A stretch of 64,000 nt of DNA. Source: Bradyrhizobium iriomotense (lineage in GTDB: Bacteria > Pseudomonadota > Alphaproteobacteria > Rhizobiales > Xanthobacteraceae). The notes under the pieces were generated by a model. The model was not told the origin of the DNA. It made no database searches and was given only the letters and a program-made list of their open reading frames with translations. Location of the stretch: the NCBI RefSeq assembly GCF_018129405.1, contig NZ_JAFCLP010000002.1, forward strand, positions 744,001-808,000, read 5' to 3'. This document shows, in pieces, positions 33,572 through 43,381 of the stretch; the stretch's first letter is position 1, and each line of letters opens with the position of its first letter. The position numbers were made by a program, and so were the translations under genes.

Positions 33572-36037
33572 ATGACAACGGCCGACGCCTTGAACGATCC
33601 TTTGCCCGAGACCATCGCCGCCGAAAGGCTGCGCCAGCACCTCGAAGACGTCGCGCGCGAGCGCGACAACGCCTATCGCGCGCTCCAGGAGCGCGAGGCC
33701 GAGCTCGCGCGCATCCAGCGCATCGGCAAGGTCGGCGGCCTCGAGGTCGACTTCCGCGACGGCTTAAAGAACCGCCGCTCGCCGGAATATCTGATGATCC
33801 ATGGCCTGCCGCCGGAGGCAGCCGACGAGTCGCATGAGGACTGGGTCAACCGTATCCATCCTGATGACCGCGACGCTACGGTGAAACATTTCTTCGAGAC
33901 GCTTTCCGGGACCAGCGAGGATTACACCGCCGAATACCGCATCATCCGTCCGAGCGACGGCGAGACCCGCTGGATCCGGGTCGTCGCCAAGTTCGAGCGT
34001 GGCAAGGACGGCCGCGCCATCCGCCTCGTCGGCGCCCACATCGACATCACCGACCAGATGCTCGCACGCGAGACGCTGCGCGAGAGCGAGGAGCGCTTCC
34101 GGCTGATCGCCGACAGCGCGCCGGTGCCGATCTGGGTCACCAAGCTCGACCGCAAGCGCTCCTTCGCCAACCAGGCCTATGTCGACTTCGTCGGCCTGCC
34201 CTACGACCAGGCCATCGATTTCGACTGGCGCAAGGTGCTGCATCCGGACGACCTTCCGCATGTGCTGCAGCAATCGGTGCAAGGCGAAGCCTCGCTGAAG
34301 CCCTTCGTGCTGGAAGCGCGCTACAGGAACGCCAGCGGCGAATGGCGCTGGCTGCGCTCGGAATCGCAGCCGCGCTGGGACCCTACCGGCAAGCATATCG
34401 GCTTCATCGGCGTCGCCCACGACATCACCGTCGCCAAACAGGCCGAGATCGAGCTCCGGCGGCTCAACGAGACGCTTGAGGAACGCATCGCCGAGCGCAC
34501 CGCAGAACTCGAATCCAACGAGGCCCGGCTGCGCGCGATCCTGGAGACCAGCAACCAGTATCAGGGACTGGTCAACCTCGAGGGCGAACTGCTCTACGCC
34601 AACAAGACCGCACTCGACGGCATCAACGCCGAGGCGCGGGATGTCATCGGCAAGCCGCTCTGGGATACGCCGTGGTTCACGGGAACCCCTGGCATGAGCG
34701 ATGTCGCGCGCGGCGCCTTCAGGACCGTCTTGAAGGGCGAAGCGGTGCGGCTGGAGATGCGGCTGCGCCTGCCCATTGGCGAGCGCGATTTCGAATTCGG
34801 CATGCGCCCGGTGCTCGACCGCCACGGCAACATCACCGGCGCGGTGCCCGAGGCCGTCGACATCACCGAGCGGCGCCTCGGCGAGGAGGCGTTGCGGCAG
34901 TCGCAGAAGATGGAAGCGATCGGCCAGCTCACCGGCGGCGTCGCGCACGACTTCAACAACCTCCTCACCATCATCCGCTCGGCGACCGACTTCCTGCGCC
35001 GTCGCGAGCTGCCGGAAGAGCGCCGCCGCCGCTACGTCGACGCCATCTCCGACACCGTCGAGCGCGCCTCGAAGCTGACCGCCCAGCTCCTGGCCTTCGC
35101 GCGCCGGCAGCCGCTGAAGCCGCAGATCTTCAATGTCGGCAGCCAGGTCGAGGGCGTGGCGCAACTGGTCCGGCCGCTGGTCGGCGGCCGCATCGAGATC
35201 AGCGTCGAGATTCAGGACACAGATTGCTTCACCGTCGCCGACGTCGCTCAGTTCGAGACCGCGCTGATCAACCTCGCCATCAACGCCCGCGACGCCATGG
35301 AGGACGAAGGCCGCCTCACCATCGCGGTCTGCAAGGTCCGGGGGATTCCGAGCCTGCGCGCGCAGTCGGCACGCGGCGGCGACTATGTCGCGATCTCGGT
35401 CAGGGATACCGGCAGCGGCATCGCGCCGGAACATCTCGAGTCCATTTTCGAACCGTTCTTCACCACCAAGGAGGTCGGCAAGGGCACCGGCCTCGGCCTC
35501 AGCCAGGCGTTCGGCTTCGCAAAGCAGTCCGAGGGCGACATCGCGGTGACGAGCACGCAGGGCGAAGGCGCGACCTTCACCATCTACCTGCCGCAGGCCC
35601 AAAGCCCCGCCACCGAGAAGGACGCGGCGGCGCTGACCAGCGAGGCTGCGACCACCGGGCGCGGCTACCGCGTGCTGGTGGTCGAGGACAATGACGATGT
35701 CGGCCAGTTCTCGACCGAGCTTCTGGAAGATCTCGGCTATGTCGTCCGCCGCGTCGCCAACGCCAACGCGGCGCTCGCCATCCTCGGCGAGAACGAATTC
35801 GCCGTCGACCTCGTCTTCTCCGACGTGATCATGCCCGGCATGAACGGCGTCGAGCTCGCCGGAATCATCCGCGAGCGCTATCCGGGCCTGCCCGTCGTGC
35901 TCACCTCCGGCTACAGCAACGTGCTCGCCGAAAACGCCCATCGCGGCTTCGAGCTGATCCAGAAGCCGTATTCGGTGGAATCGCTGTCGCGCATCCTGCG
36001 CAAGGCGATCACGGAGAAGCTGTCGGTGGCGCGGTGA
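33572..36037 (+). CDS. Multi-PAS hybrid sensor histidine kinase
   Basis: An 821-residue soluble hybrid kinase. An N-terminal coiled coil (residues 10-50) is followed by three PAS domains (about 50-165, 170-295 and 320-440; the first two end in HIDITDQ and AHDITVAK), then HisKA with His near 459 (GGVAHDFNN), an ATPase domain ([27 protein letters not shown]) and a receiver domain with Asp near 750 (FSDVIMPG). A GTG at 33560 is an alternative start. It has the same HDFNN-type core as the kinase at 27113. No heme- or flavin-binding motif is obvious. Confidence 0.93.
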   Translation: MTTADALNDPLPETIAAERLRQHLEDVARERDNAYRALQEREAELARIQRIGKVGGLEVDFRDGLKNRRSPEYLMIHGLPPEAADESHEDWVNRIHPDDRDATVKHFFETLSGTSEDYTAEYRIIRPSDGETRWIRVVAKFERGKDGRAIRLVGAHIDITDQMLARETLRESEERFRLIADSAPVPIWVTKLDRKRSFANQAYVDFVGLPYDQAIDFDWRKVLHPDDLPHVLQQSVQGEASLKPFVLEARYRNASGEWRWLRSESQPRWDPTGKHIGFIGVAHDITVAKQAEIELRRLNETLEERIAERTAELESNEARLRAILETSNQYQGLVNLEGELLYANKTALDGINAEARDVIGKPLWDTPWFTGTPGMSDVARGAFRTVLKGEAVRLEMRLRLPIGERDFEFGMRPVLDRHGNITGAVPEAVDITERRLGEEALRQSQKMEAIGQLTGGVAHDFNNLLTIIRSATDFLRRRELPEERRRRYVDAISDTVERASKLTAQLLAFARRQPLKPQIFNVGSQVEGVAQLVRPLVGGRIEISVEIQDTDCFTVADVAQFETALINLAINARDAMEDEGRLTIAVCKVRGIPSLRAQSARGGDYVAISVRDTGSGIAPEHLESIFEPFFTTKEVGKGTGLGLSQAFGFAKQSEGDIAVTSTQGEGATFTIYLPQAQSPATEKDAAALTSEAATTGRGYRVLVVEDNDDVGQFSTELLEDLGYVVRRVANANAALAILGENEFAVDLVFSDVIMPGMNGVELAGIIRERYPGLPVVLTSGYSNVLAENAHRGFELIQKPYSVESLSRILRKAITEKLSVAR

Positions 36038-36057
36038 ATGTGAGCCAAGCAAACCCC

Positions 36058-36208
36058 TGTCGTCCCGGACAAGCCCACACCGTCGTCCCGGCGAAGGCCG
36101 GGACCCATACCCCCAGGAAGAAGTTTGACGCGAGATGGTCATTGGCAGTCTTCGCCAAACACCTTTTCGTGGTTATGGGCCCCGGCCTTCGCCGGGACGA
36201 CATCGGAA
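36058..36208. repeat. Inverted-repeat element, family C copy 2
   Basis: The left arm GTCGTCCCGGCGAAGGCCGG with GACCCATAC is mirrored by TATGGGCCCCGGCCTTCGCC then GGGACGACA, about 90 bp apart. It resembles copy 1 at 29868 in arm design and has no coding capacity. Confidence 0.7.
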
Positions 36209-36267
36209 ATTAGGCTACATTTATCCGCATAACGACGACCGCACGGCAACGCATCGGATTTCCTCCC

Positions 36268-36708
36268 ATGAAACCCGCCCTCCTCTCCGCCTGGCAGACC
36301 TGGGCGCTGCTCTCCGCCTGCTTTGCGGCGCTGACCGCGATCTTCGCCAAGGTCGGCGTCGAGAACATCAATCCGGATCTCGCCACCTTCATCCGCACCA
36401 TCGTGGTGCTGCTCGCCTTCTCGGCGCTGCTGTTCTTCACCGGGCAATTCGTCGTACCCTCGGCGGTCTCCTCAAAAACTTGGCTATTCCTGGTTTTGTC
36501 GGGACTTGCGACCGGCGCCTCATGGCTCTGCTATTTCCGTGCGCTGAAGCTTGGCCCCGCAACGCTGGTCGCGCCGATCGACAAGCTCAGCGTCGTCCTG
36601 GTCGCGCTGTTCGCCTTCGTCTTTCTCGGCGAGCGGCCGACGGCGCAGGGCTGGCTCGGCATCGCCATGATCGGCGTCGGCGCGGTGCTTTTGGCGATCA
36701 AGTTTTGA
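36268..36708 (+). CDS. Single-domain EamA (DMT superfamily) membrane protein
   Basis: A 146-residue protein with five hydrophobic helices and the EamA motif in the second half (LKLGPATLVAPIDKLSVVLV, then FLGERPTAQGWLG). Most EamA transporters are duplicated (10 helices, about 300 residues); this one has a single unit and would need to dimerise. The ATG start is at 36268. The substrate is unknown. Confidence 0.85.
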   Translation: MKPALLSAWQTWALLSACFAALTAIFAKVGVENINPDLATFIRTIVVLLAFSALLFFTGQFVVPSAVSSKTWLFLVLSGLATGASWLCYFRALKLGPATLVAPIDKLSVVLVALFAFVFLGERPTAQGWLGIAMIGVGAVLLAIKF

Positions 36709-36791
36709 GGAGCGCGCCGCCGACGCGCGGAACCAGGCGAAGGCCGCGAAGGTTGCCGCCGGTGCGACCTTGCGCCTCGACAGAGACACTG

Positions 36792-38066
36792 ATGCCGAGC
36801 CGAGACCCCGATCAGACGAGGCGAGCCGGCCGCGCGCTGGATGCGGCCAATTTTTTCCTCGCCGACGTCCGCGACGGGCTCGGTCCCTATCTCGCCATCT
36901 ATCTCCTTACCGAGCAGCGTTGGGACGAGGCACGCATTGGCCTCGTGATGTCGATCGCGACGATCGCCGGCATCGTGGCACAGACACCGGCCGGGGCCCT
37001 CGTCGATGCGACGCGGGCGAAACGGCTGGTGATGGTTGTCGCCGCCATCATGGTGACAGCAGCCTCGCTGTCGCTTCCCTTGTTTCCGGAATTCCTGCCG
37101 GTGGCGATCTCGCAAGGAATAGCACAGGCCGCCGCCGTGATCTTTCCGCCGGCGATCGCCGCCGTCTCGCTCGGCATCTTCGGCCACGCCGCCTTCACCC
37201 GCCGGATTGGCCGTAACGAGACGTTCAATCACGCCGGCAACGCGATCGCGGCGGGGCTTGCAGGGCTCTCCGCCTATTGGTTCGGACCGACCGTCGTGTT
37301 CTATCTTCTTGGCGCTATGGCGATCGCAAGCCTCGTAAGCATCCTTTCGATTCCTGAGCGCGCCATCGATCACGACCTTGCCCGCGGACTGCACGATTCC
37401 GACACCGACGCCCAGCGGGAGACACCTTCAGGCCTCGCGGTGCTCTTGACCTGCCGCCCCCTGCTCGTCTTCGCGATCTGCACGGCGCTGTTTCACCTCT
37501 CCAACGCGGCCATGCTGCCGCTGGTCGGACAAAAACTCGCGCTCCAGGACAAGAACATGGGCACCAGCCTGATGTCGGCCTGCATCGTCGCGGCGCAATT
37601 GGTGATGGTTCCGTTCGCGATGCTGGTCGGCGCGAGGGCCGACCGGTGGGGACACAAGCGCTTCTTCCTCGCGGCCCTCCTGATCCTGCCTGTTCGGGGG
37701 GCGCTCTACACACTCTCCGATAATCCATTCTGGCTGGTCGGCGTGCAGCTTCTCGACGGCGTCGGCGCAGGCATCTTCGGCGCGATCTTCCCCGTCATCG
37801 TCGCCGACCTCATGCGCAACACCGGGCGCTTCAACGTCGCGCAGGGCGCGGTCATCACCGCTCAGGGCATCGGAGCTGCGCTGTCGACAGCGCTCGCCGG
37901 CTTCGTCGTGGTCGGCGCGGGCTACAGTGCGGCCTTCATCACGCTCGGTCTGGTCGCGGCGATCGGCGCCGTTATCTGCCTCCTCGCCTTGCCCGAGACG
38001 CGGCATGGCGCCTTGCGGCCGCAAGGGAAGACAGCGCCGCCGACATCGGATATCGCTGCCGAATGA
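36792..38066 (+). CDS. MFS transporter
   Basis: A 424-residue major-facilitator protein of about 12 helices. The loop between helices 2 and 3 reads AGALVDATRAKR, and the matching site in the second half reads GARADRWGHKRF. The start at 36792 follows weakly matched upstream sequence. It lies 25 bp before the ArsB-type gene, so co-transcription is likely; an efflux role is possible but unproven. Confidence 0.88.
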   Translation: MPSRDPDQTRRAGRALDAANFFLADVRDGLGPYLAIYLLTEQRWDEARIGLVMSIATIAGIVAQTPAGALVDATRAKRLVMVVAAIMVTAASLSLPLFPEFLPVAISQGIAQAAAVIFPPAIAAVSLGIFGHAAFTRRIGRNETFNHAGNAIAAGLAGLSAYWFGPTVVFYLLGAMAIASLVSILSIPERAIDHDLARGLHDSDTDAQRETPSGLAVLLTCRPLLVFAICTALFHLSNAAMLPLVGQKLALQDKNMGTSLMSACIVAAQLVMVPFAMLVGARADRWGHKRFFLAALLILPVRGALYTLSDNPFWLVGVQLLDGVGAGIFGAIFPVIVADLMRNTGRFNVAQGAVITAQGIGAALSTALAGFVVVGAGYSAAFITLGLVAAIGAVICLLALPETRHGALRPQGKTAPPTSDIAAE

Positions 38067-38091
38067 ACCCGTTCCACATTGAGGACTGACC

Positions 38092-39342
38092 GTGCCGTCT
38101 GACGCCATCTGGGCCTGGAGCATCATCGTCGCTGCGACCGCAGGCGTCATCATCCGCCCGTTTCGCCTGCCCGAGGCGATCTGGGCCGTCATCGGCGCCG
38201 CTGCGCTGGTGCTGCTTGGCTTCCTGCCGTGGCAGGACGCGCTTGTCGGCATCGAGAAGGGCCTCGACGTCTATCTCTTCCTGATCGGCATGATGCTGAT
38301 CGCCGAGCTGGCCCGGCTCGAGGGCCTGTTCGACTATCTCGCCGCGCTCGCGGTCGAATATGCCGGCGGCTCGCCGCAACGGCTGTTCCTGCTGATCTAT
38401 CTCGTCGGCACGCTGGTCACCGTGCTGCTCTCGAACGATGCCACCGCGATCGTGCTGACGCCGGCCGTCTATGCCGCGACGCGCGCGGCCGGCGCAAAAC
38501 CGCTGCCTTATCTCTTCGTCTGCGCCTTCATTGCCAACGCTGCAAGCTTCGTGCTGCCGATCTCCAATCCCGCCAACCTCGTCGTGTTCGGCGCGCGCAT
38601 GCCGCACTTGACCGAATGGTTGCGCCTGTTCGCCCTGCCCTCGGCGGCCGCGATCCTGCTGACCTATGTCGTGCTGCGCCTGACCCAGCACCGCGCGCTC
38701 AAGGAAGAGACCATCGCCCGCAGCGTGCCGCATCCAAAGCTCGGCCGCGGCGGCAAGCTCACCGCCGCAGGCATCGTCGCGATCGGCGTGGTGCTGGTCA
38801 CGGCCTCTGCGCTGGACAAGCAACTGGGCCTGCCGACCTTCATCTGCGGCGTGGTGACATCCGCGCTCGTGCTGCTGCTCAGCCGCCAGTCGCCGCTGCC
38901 CGTGCTCAGGGGCGTGTCGTGGAGCGTGCTGCCGCTGGTCGGCGGCCTCTTCGTGATGGTGGAAGCGCTGGTGAAGACCGGCGTGATCGGGCAGCTCAGC
39001 ACGCTGCTTCATGAGGCCGTCGGACAATCCGTGACGAAGGCCGCCTGGAGCGTCGGCATCGCCACTGCCGTCGCCGACAATATCGCCAACAATCTCCCGG
39101 TCGGCCTCGTCGCCGGCTCGGTTGCGGCCAGCGATCATCTGCCGGCGCCCGTCGTCAGCGCGATCCTGATCGGCGTCGATCTCGGACCGAACCTGTCCGT
39201 GACGGGATCGCTCGCCACCATCCTCTGGCTGGTCGCGCTCCGGCGGGAGAAGATCGAGGTCAGCGCCTGGCCATTCCTCAAGCTCGGTATGCTGGTGACG
39301 CCGCCCGCTCTGATCGCGGCGCTGGCGGCGGCGATCTGGTAG
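38092..39342 (+). CDS. ArsB/anion-permease (IT superfamily) transporter
   Basis: A 416-residue membrane protein of the ion-transporter superfamily, ArsB/NhaD branch, with 11-12 helices. LLSNDATAIVLTPAVYA and the repeat-related VADNIANNLPVGLVAG are the two conserved re-entrant motifs; FVLPISNPANLVVFG also fits. The GTG start is at 38092. In this family the usual substrate is arsenite, but no arsC or arsR is next to it (the ArsR-type gene at 55650 is distant and of another kind), so arsenite export is a family-based guess. Confidence 0.85.
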   Translation: MPSDAIWAWSIIVAATAGVIIRPFRLPEAIWAVIGAAALVLLGFLPWQDALVGIEKGLDVYLFLIGMMLIAELARLEGLFDYLAALAVEYAGGSPQRLFLLIYLVGTLVTVLLSNDATAIVLTPAVYAATRAAGAKPLPYLFVCAFIANAASFVLPISNPANLVVFGARMPHLTEWLRLFALPSAAAILLTYVVLRLTQHRALKEETIARSVPHPKLGRGGKLTAAGIVAIGVVLVTASALDKQLGLPTFICGVVTSALVLLLSRQSPLPVLRGVSWSVLPLVGGLFVMVEALVKTGVIGQLSTLLHEAVGQSVTKAAWSVGIATAVADNIANNLPVGLVAGSVAASDHLPAPVVSAILIGVDLGPNLSVTGSLATILWLVALRREKIEVSAWPFLKLGMLVTPPALIAALAAAIW

Positions 39343-39454
39343 CGGCCGCGAATTCACTGCAGTTCATTTGCGGTGCATCAATGCCGGCGGTGCGACCGCA
39401 GCTAGAGTTCACTTGTCGCGTGCTTCAGACATGCCGCGGCTAGGAAGGGTCATC

Positions 39455-39691
39455 ATGCAGATTCAACCAAAGGCGCTGCCGCAGAGCTTCTCTCTGCGCC
39501 GCGCGATTCAGGGCCTCATTGCACCGAACGAGAGCCGGGCCGAGACATCCCATCCCCTGCTCGTCTACTCCGTTGTGGCCCTGCTTACCCTGTTCGCCAT
39601 CGTACAAATCGATTTCCACACCGCCCAGCTTCAGGCGATCGGCCTGCTCGGCCACGGAGTTGGGATCGATCCCATTTTCTTGAGCCCGTAG
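39455..39691 (+). CDS. Small single-span membrane protein, hypothetical
   Basis: A 78-residue frame with a good ribosome-binding site (GGAAGGG) before the ATG at 39455. One hydrophobic segment lies near residues 33-52 (LLVYSVVALLTLFAIVQID). I do not recognise a family. It sits in the gap between the ArsB-type and MFS genes and converges on the latter. Confidence 0.5.
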   Translation: MQIQPKALPQSFSLRRAIQGLIAPNESRAETSHPLLVYSVVALLTLFAIVQIDFHTAQLQAIGLLGHGVGIDPIFLSP

Positions 39692-39737
39692 CGAGAGAAG
39701 CCCGATCGCAGCCCTAAAGCCGCGACCGGGCAATTCG

Positions 39738-41102
39738 TCAGTCGTTCTCGTAGCCGTAGACTTCCGGCAGGATGAAGGTCGCGGCGAGCAATCCGATCAA
39801 CGGGAAGATCGCGACCATCAGCGTGGCATTCGCCTGCCCGATCGCAGCGAACACGGTCGGGAACAGGAAGATCGCGAGGAACGACGGCAGCTTCACGAAC
39901 ATGTAGGCGAAGCCGCTGGCGGTGCCGCGATACTTGGGCCTGGCGACCATGGTCGGGATCGTCATGCAGTTCGACGCGTCCCAATAATGGCCCCACAACA
40001 TGGCGGCGGCCGCGAACGGCAGCAGCATCTTGTTGTCGGTGTAGAGTGCGAAGGCGGCGACCAGCAGCGAGGCCAGCACGATCGAGAAGCCGGCGATCGC
40101 GATGCCGCGGTGGCCGATCTTCGGCGTCAGCAGCGGCCCGACCCACCCGGACAGAGCGGCGAAGGAGAACAGCGCCATCGTCACCAGATTGATGCCGAGC
40201 ACGCTCGACACGCCGACCATCACGAACAGCACCGGTAGGTAGAACGCGAAGGTCGAGAACTCGCTCGCCTGGGTGAAACAGGCAATCCAGCCGTAGACGG
40301 TGGCGCGCCAGCGGATCGGATCCTTCTTGAGATCGGCGAGGAACGCGCGGGTCGAGACCTTCGGCACTTCCACGTCATGGTCCGGCAGCATGTCGAGATT
40401 GTCGTTGAACATCTCGCGCGCGACCTGCTTGGCCTCGCGATAGCGTCCCTTCTGCACCAGCCACACCGCCGTCTCCGGCACGTCGTGGCGCATGAGAAGG
40501 ATGATCAGCGCCGGCACCGCGCCGAGACCGAGCGTCACGCGCCACAGCATCTCGTGCTGCATGTCGATCAACAGGAAGATCACGATGACGCCGATGGTCA
40601 GGACCTCGCCGACGGCGAACATGAACTGCCAGCGGTTGCCCATGACCTCGCGCTCACCCTTGGCCATGGATTCCATGATGTAGGTGTAGCCGGTCGAGAT
40701 GTCCGAGCCGAGCGGGATACCGAGCAGGAAGCGGATCACGACGAGCCAGCCGACGCTGGGCACGAAGGCCTGCGCCAGCGCCAGCACGATGAACAGCACC
40801 ATCGTGACCAGGAACATCACGCGGCGGCCGATCTTGTCGGACAGCCAGCCGCCCAGCAGCGCGCCGATCAGGGCGCCGCCCTGCGTGCCCGCGGCGGCAA
40901 GGCCGAGCATCAACGGATCGGGATTGTACTGCTCCTTGATGAAGATCAGCACGAAGGCGATCGAGTAGAGATCCCAGGCCTCCACCAGGATCGAGGCCAT
41001 CATCAGCCAGCCGACCTTGTTACCCTTTGGACTGTAGTTCGTAATGAGGTAGCGGACCGCGGCCTCGCTCGCGGTCGGTTGTGGCATGGCCATTGTCTGC
41101 AT
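39738..41102 (-). CDS. MFS transporter (sugar/sugar-acid type)
   Basis: A 454-residue major-facilitator protein with 12 helices and the sugar-porter-like marks GGWLSDKIGRRVMF and RFLLGIPLGSDIS. The start at 41102 (MQTMAMPQP) is chosen because GAGAGG lies at good spacing; an in-frame TTG 18 bp upstream is part of that site. It probably brings in the substrate of the sugar-acid enzymes encoded at 42-45 kb; the GntR gene lies 127 bp upstream on the same strand. Confidence 0.88.
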   Translation of the reverse strand: MQTMAMPQPTASEAAVRYLITNYSPKGNKVGWLMMASILVEAWDLYSIAFVLIFIKEQYNPDPLMLGLAAAGTQGGALIGALLGGWLSDKIGRRVMFLVTMVLFIVLALAQAFVPSVGWLVVIRFLLGIPLGSDISTGYTYIMESMAKGEREVMGNRWQFMFAVGEVLTIGVIVIFLLIDMQHEMLWRVTLGLGAVPALIILLMRHDVPETAVWLVQKGRYREAKQVAREMFNDNLDMLPDHDVEVPKVSTRAFLADLKKDPIRWRATVYGWIACFTQASEFSTFAFYLPVLFVMVGVSSVLGINLVTMALFSFAALSGWVGPLLTPKIGHRGIAIAGFSIVLASLLVAAFALYTDNKMLLPFAAAAMLWGHYWDASNCMTIPTMVARPKYRGTASGFAYMFVKLPSFLAIFLFPTVFAAIGQANATLMVAIFPLIGLLAATFILPEVYGYEND

Positions 41103-41132
41103 GTTTGGTCCTCTCTTCAAAACTCTTCAAAG

Positions 41133-41231
41133 CGCGATGAGATCAGGATGAATCGTCATCGCGCTTTAGCTTATTGTTTTGAGCATGATCTCTTCGGAAA
41201 ACCGCTGCACACTTTTCCGGATCATGCTCTA
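41133..41231. repeat. Intergenic palindromic repeat, family A copy 4
   Basis: AAGCGCGATGAG..CATCGCGCTTT inverted repeat on the left, then the shared cacacttttccggatcatgc core. The right end, CTCTA, provides the TAG stop of the GntR gene. Confidence 0.85.
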
Positions 41232-41993
41232 CGCGCCGAGCAGCGGCTCGATGCTGCAATCGAGCAGGCGCGGATCGATCCCCGCCTCCATGCCCGTGAA
41301 CATCTCGCCCATGTAGTCGATCAGCGCATCGCTGGCCTTCACGGCATCGTCGACGCGGCGGCTGGCGACTGCACTGAGAATGGCGAGATGATGATCGATC
41401 GTGCCGGACAGGTCGGCCTGCCCCGGCATGAAGCGGTGGTGGATGTAGCCGATGCGGCGATACAGCGTGTGCAGCGGCCGCAGCGTATGCACCAGGAACG
41501 GCTCGCCGGCGGCTTCCAGCACCAGCGCGTCGATGCGGCGGTCGAGGCTGTTGAACTCGTCGAGTGTCAAAGTGGCGCGACGTTCGCGCAGCAAACGCTC
41601 AATGTGCAACGCCTGATTGCGGTGGGAAAGGCTGGCGCGATCCGCCGCGAGGCGAATGACAAAACGCTCCATGTCGCGGCGCAGGCCAAGCAGCATGCGC
41701 TCGCGCGCGAGGTCGATCGGCGCGATGTGCAGGCCGTGACGCGGACGGATGATGATGAGCGTATCGGCCGAGAGACGATTGACGGCGTGATGCACCGGTG
41801 TGCGCCCGAAGCCGGTGATCTGCTGCAATTCCAGCATCGTCATGAATTGTCCGGGCTTGAGCTCGCAATGAACGAGCAGCTCCTCGATCCTCTGATAAGC
41901 CAGCTCGAAGAAGTTGAGACGGTTGCGCCGGGAAGGCCTGCCCTCGCCGTCGTCGTGTCTCACCACCTCGAGCGCGCGCTTGCGCCGTGCCAT
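41229..41993 (-). CDS. GntR-family regulator (FCD/FadR type)
   Basis: A 254-residue regulator. The wHTH spans about residues 25-95 (LAYQRIEELLVHCELKPGQ, TGFGRTPVHHAVNRLS) and the C-terminal helical FCD ligand domain about 105-230. It is divergent from the sugar-acid catabolic genes, with strong inverted repeats in the spacer, so it probably represses them until a sugar acid binds. The C-terminus ends at the palindromic repeat. Confidence 0.9.
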   Translation of the reverse strand: MARRKRALEVVRHDDGEGRPSRRNRLNFFELAYQRIEELLVHCELKPGQFMTMLELQQITGFGRTPVHHAVNRLSADTLIIIRPRHGLHIAPIDLARERMLLGLRRDMERFVIRLAADRASLSHRNQALHIERLLRERRATLTLDEFNSLDRRIDALVLEAAGEPFLVHTLRPLHTLYRRIGYIHHRFMPGQADLSGTIDHHLAILSAVASRRVDDAVKASDALIDYMGEMFTGMEAGIDPRLLDCSIEPLLGA

Positions 41994-42057
41994 GTCGTCC
42001 TCTCCCGTCAGCCCGCGCTCTCGTTGCAGGGTGGCGCCTTGTTTGTGGCACCCTTAA

Positions 42058-42118
42058 AACATGTTGTGATATATTACAAGCAGGCGTAAGACGTCCGCAC
42101 GACCTGCAACATGTTGCA
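42058..42118. promoter_or_regulatory. Probable GntR operators in the divergent spacer
   Basis: Two inverted repeats: TTGTGATATATTACAA (42064-42079, TTGT/ACAA half-sites) and the perfect TGCAACATGTTGCA (42105-42118). ACATGT also occurs at 42059-42064. FadR-type GntR proteins bind palindromes of this size. Confidence 0.6.
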
Positions 42119-42170
42119 ATGCAAAATGAGACGTCGGGCGCGAGGCGTCCGTGATGGGAGGATAGTTGCC

Positions 42171-43370
42171 GTGAAGATCACGTCGATCGAGACACTGCGT
42201 ACCGAGGAATTTTCCAACGTCATCTGGGTGCGCATCCACACCGACACTGGTCTGATCGGTCTCGGCGAGACCTTCTACGGCGCGGGCGCGGTCGAGGCGC
42301 AGATCCACGACACCTTTGCCGGCCGCCTGCTCGGCCGCAATCCGCTGCACATCGAGGCGATCCATCGCGACATGCTGAACCTGCCGATGGCGCAGTCCTC
42401 CACCGGCGTCGAATATCGCGCGGCCTCCGCGATCGACATCGCGCTGTGGGACCTGTTCGGGAAAGTCTGCGGCCAGCCGGTGCACCAGATGCTCGGCGGC
42501 CTCTGCCGCGACAAGCAGCGCATCTACAACACCTGCGCCGGCACGCAATATGTCCGCTCGACCAATATTAGCCCGGTCGCGAACTGGAATCTCGGCGCCT
42601 CCAAGGGCCCCTACGAAGACCTCGACGGCTTCATGAACCACGCCGATGCGCTGGCCGAAAGCCTGCTCGAGAGCGGTATCTCGGCGATGAAGATCTGGCC
42701 GTTCGATCCGGCGGCGCAGGAGAACAAGGGCCTCTACATCACCGCCGCGCAGATGAAGCAGGCAATCGAGCCGTTCGAGAAGATCCGCAAAGCCGTCGGC
42801 GACAAGATGGAGATCATGGTCGAGCTCCATTCGCTGTGGAACCTGCCGACCGCAAAGCAGATCGCGCGCGCGCTCGAGCCCTACAAGCCGACCTGGTACG
42901 AAGACCCGATCCGGATGAACTCGCCGCAGGCACTGGCCGAATATGCCCGCTCAACCGACGTGTGGGTCTGCGCCAGCGAAACGCTGGGCTCGCGCTTCCC
43001 CTACAAGGACATGCTCGACCGCGACGCGATGCATGTCGTGATGGCGGATCTGTGCTGGACCGGTGGCCTCACCGAGGGCCGCAAGATCGCCGCGATGGCC
43101 GAGACCTATCACCGGCCTTTTGCTCCTCATGACTGCATTGGCCCGATCGGCTTCATCGCGGCCATCCACATGTCGTTCAGCCAGCCCAACACGCTCATCC
43201 AGGAATCCGTGCGCGCCTTCTACAAGGGCTGGTACAATGAGCTCGTCACCACGATGCCCGTGATCAAGGACGGCTACGTCTTCCCGATGGAAGGCCCCGG
43301 CCTTGGCGTCGACCTCCTGCCTGCTGTCTTCGAGCGCACCGATCTCACCGTGCGCCGCTCCAACGTCTGA
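42171..43370 (+). CDS. Enolase-superfamily dehydratase (mandelate racemase/muconate-lactonising group)
   Basis: A 399-residue enzyme with the MR_MLE N-terminal capping domain (residues 1-120) and a TIM barrel. Metal and catalytic stretches: AMKIWPFD, MVELHSLWN, YEDPIRMNS, CASETLGSRFPYK and the catalytic-His region FAPHDCIGPIG. The usual second barrel Lys of a KxK pair is not evident. The ending fits a sugar-acid dehydratase more than a racemase. A GTG at 42171 after GGGAGGA is the start. It is followed 11 bp later by the IdnO-like SDR gene, as a catabolic operon. Confidence 0.85.
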   Translation: MKITSIETLRTEEFSNVIWVRIHTDTGLIGLGETFYGAGAVEAQIHDTFAGRLLGRNPLHIEAIHRDMLNLPMAQSSTGVEYRAASAIDIALWDLFGKVCGQPVHQMLGGLCRDKQRIYNTCAGTQYVRSTNISPVANWNLGASKGPYEDLDGFMNHADALAESLLESGISAMKIWPFDPAAQENKGLYITAAQMKQAIEPFEKIRKAVGDKMEIMVELHSLWNLPTAKQIARALEPYKPTWYEDPIRMNSPQALAEYARSTDVWVCASETLGSRFPYKDMLDRDAMHVVMADLCWTGGLTEGRKIAAMAETYHRPFAPHDCIGPIGFIAAIHMSFSQPNTLIQESVRAFYKGWYNELVTTMPVIKDGYVFPMEGPGLGVDLLPAVFERTDLTVRRSNV

Positions 43371-43381
43371 GGAATTTTGAG

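Noticed and set aside
33764-36142. A 792-codon open frame on the minus strand
   Set aside because: It is antisense to the multi-PAS kinase, with no motifs and no ribosome-binding site.
40377-42089. A 570-codon open frame on the plus strand
   Set aside because: It is antisense to the MFS and GntR genes and crosses a repeat; no domain is visible.
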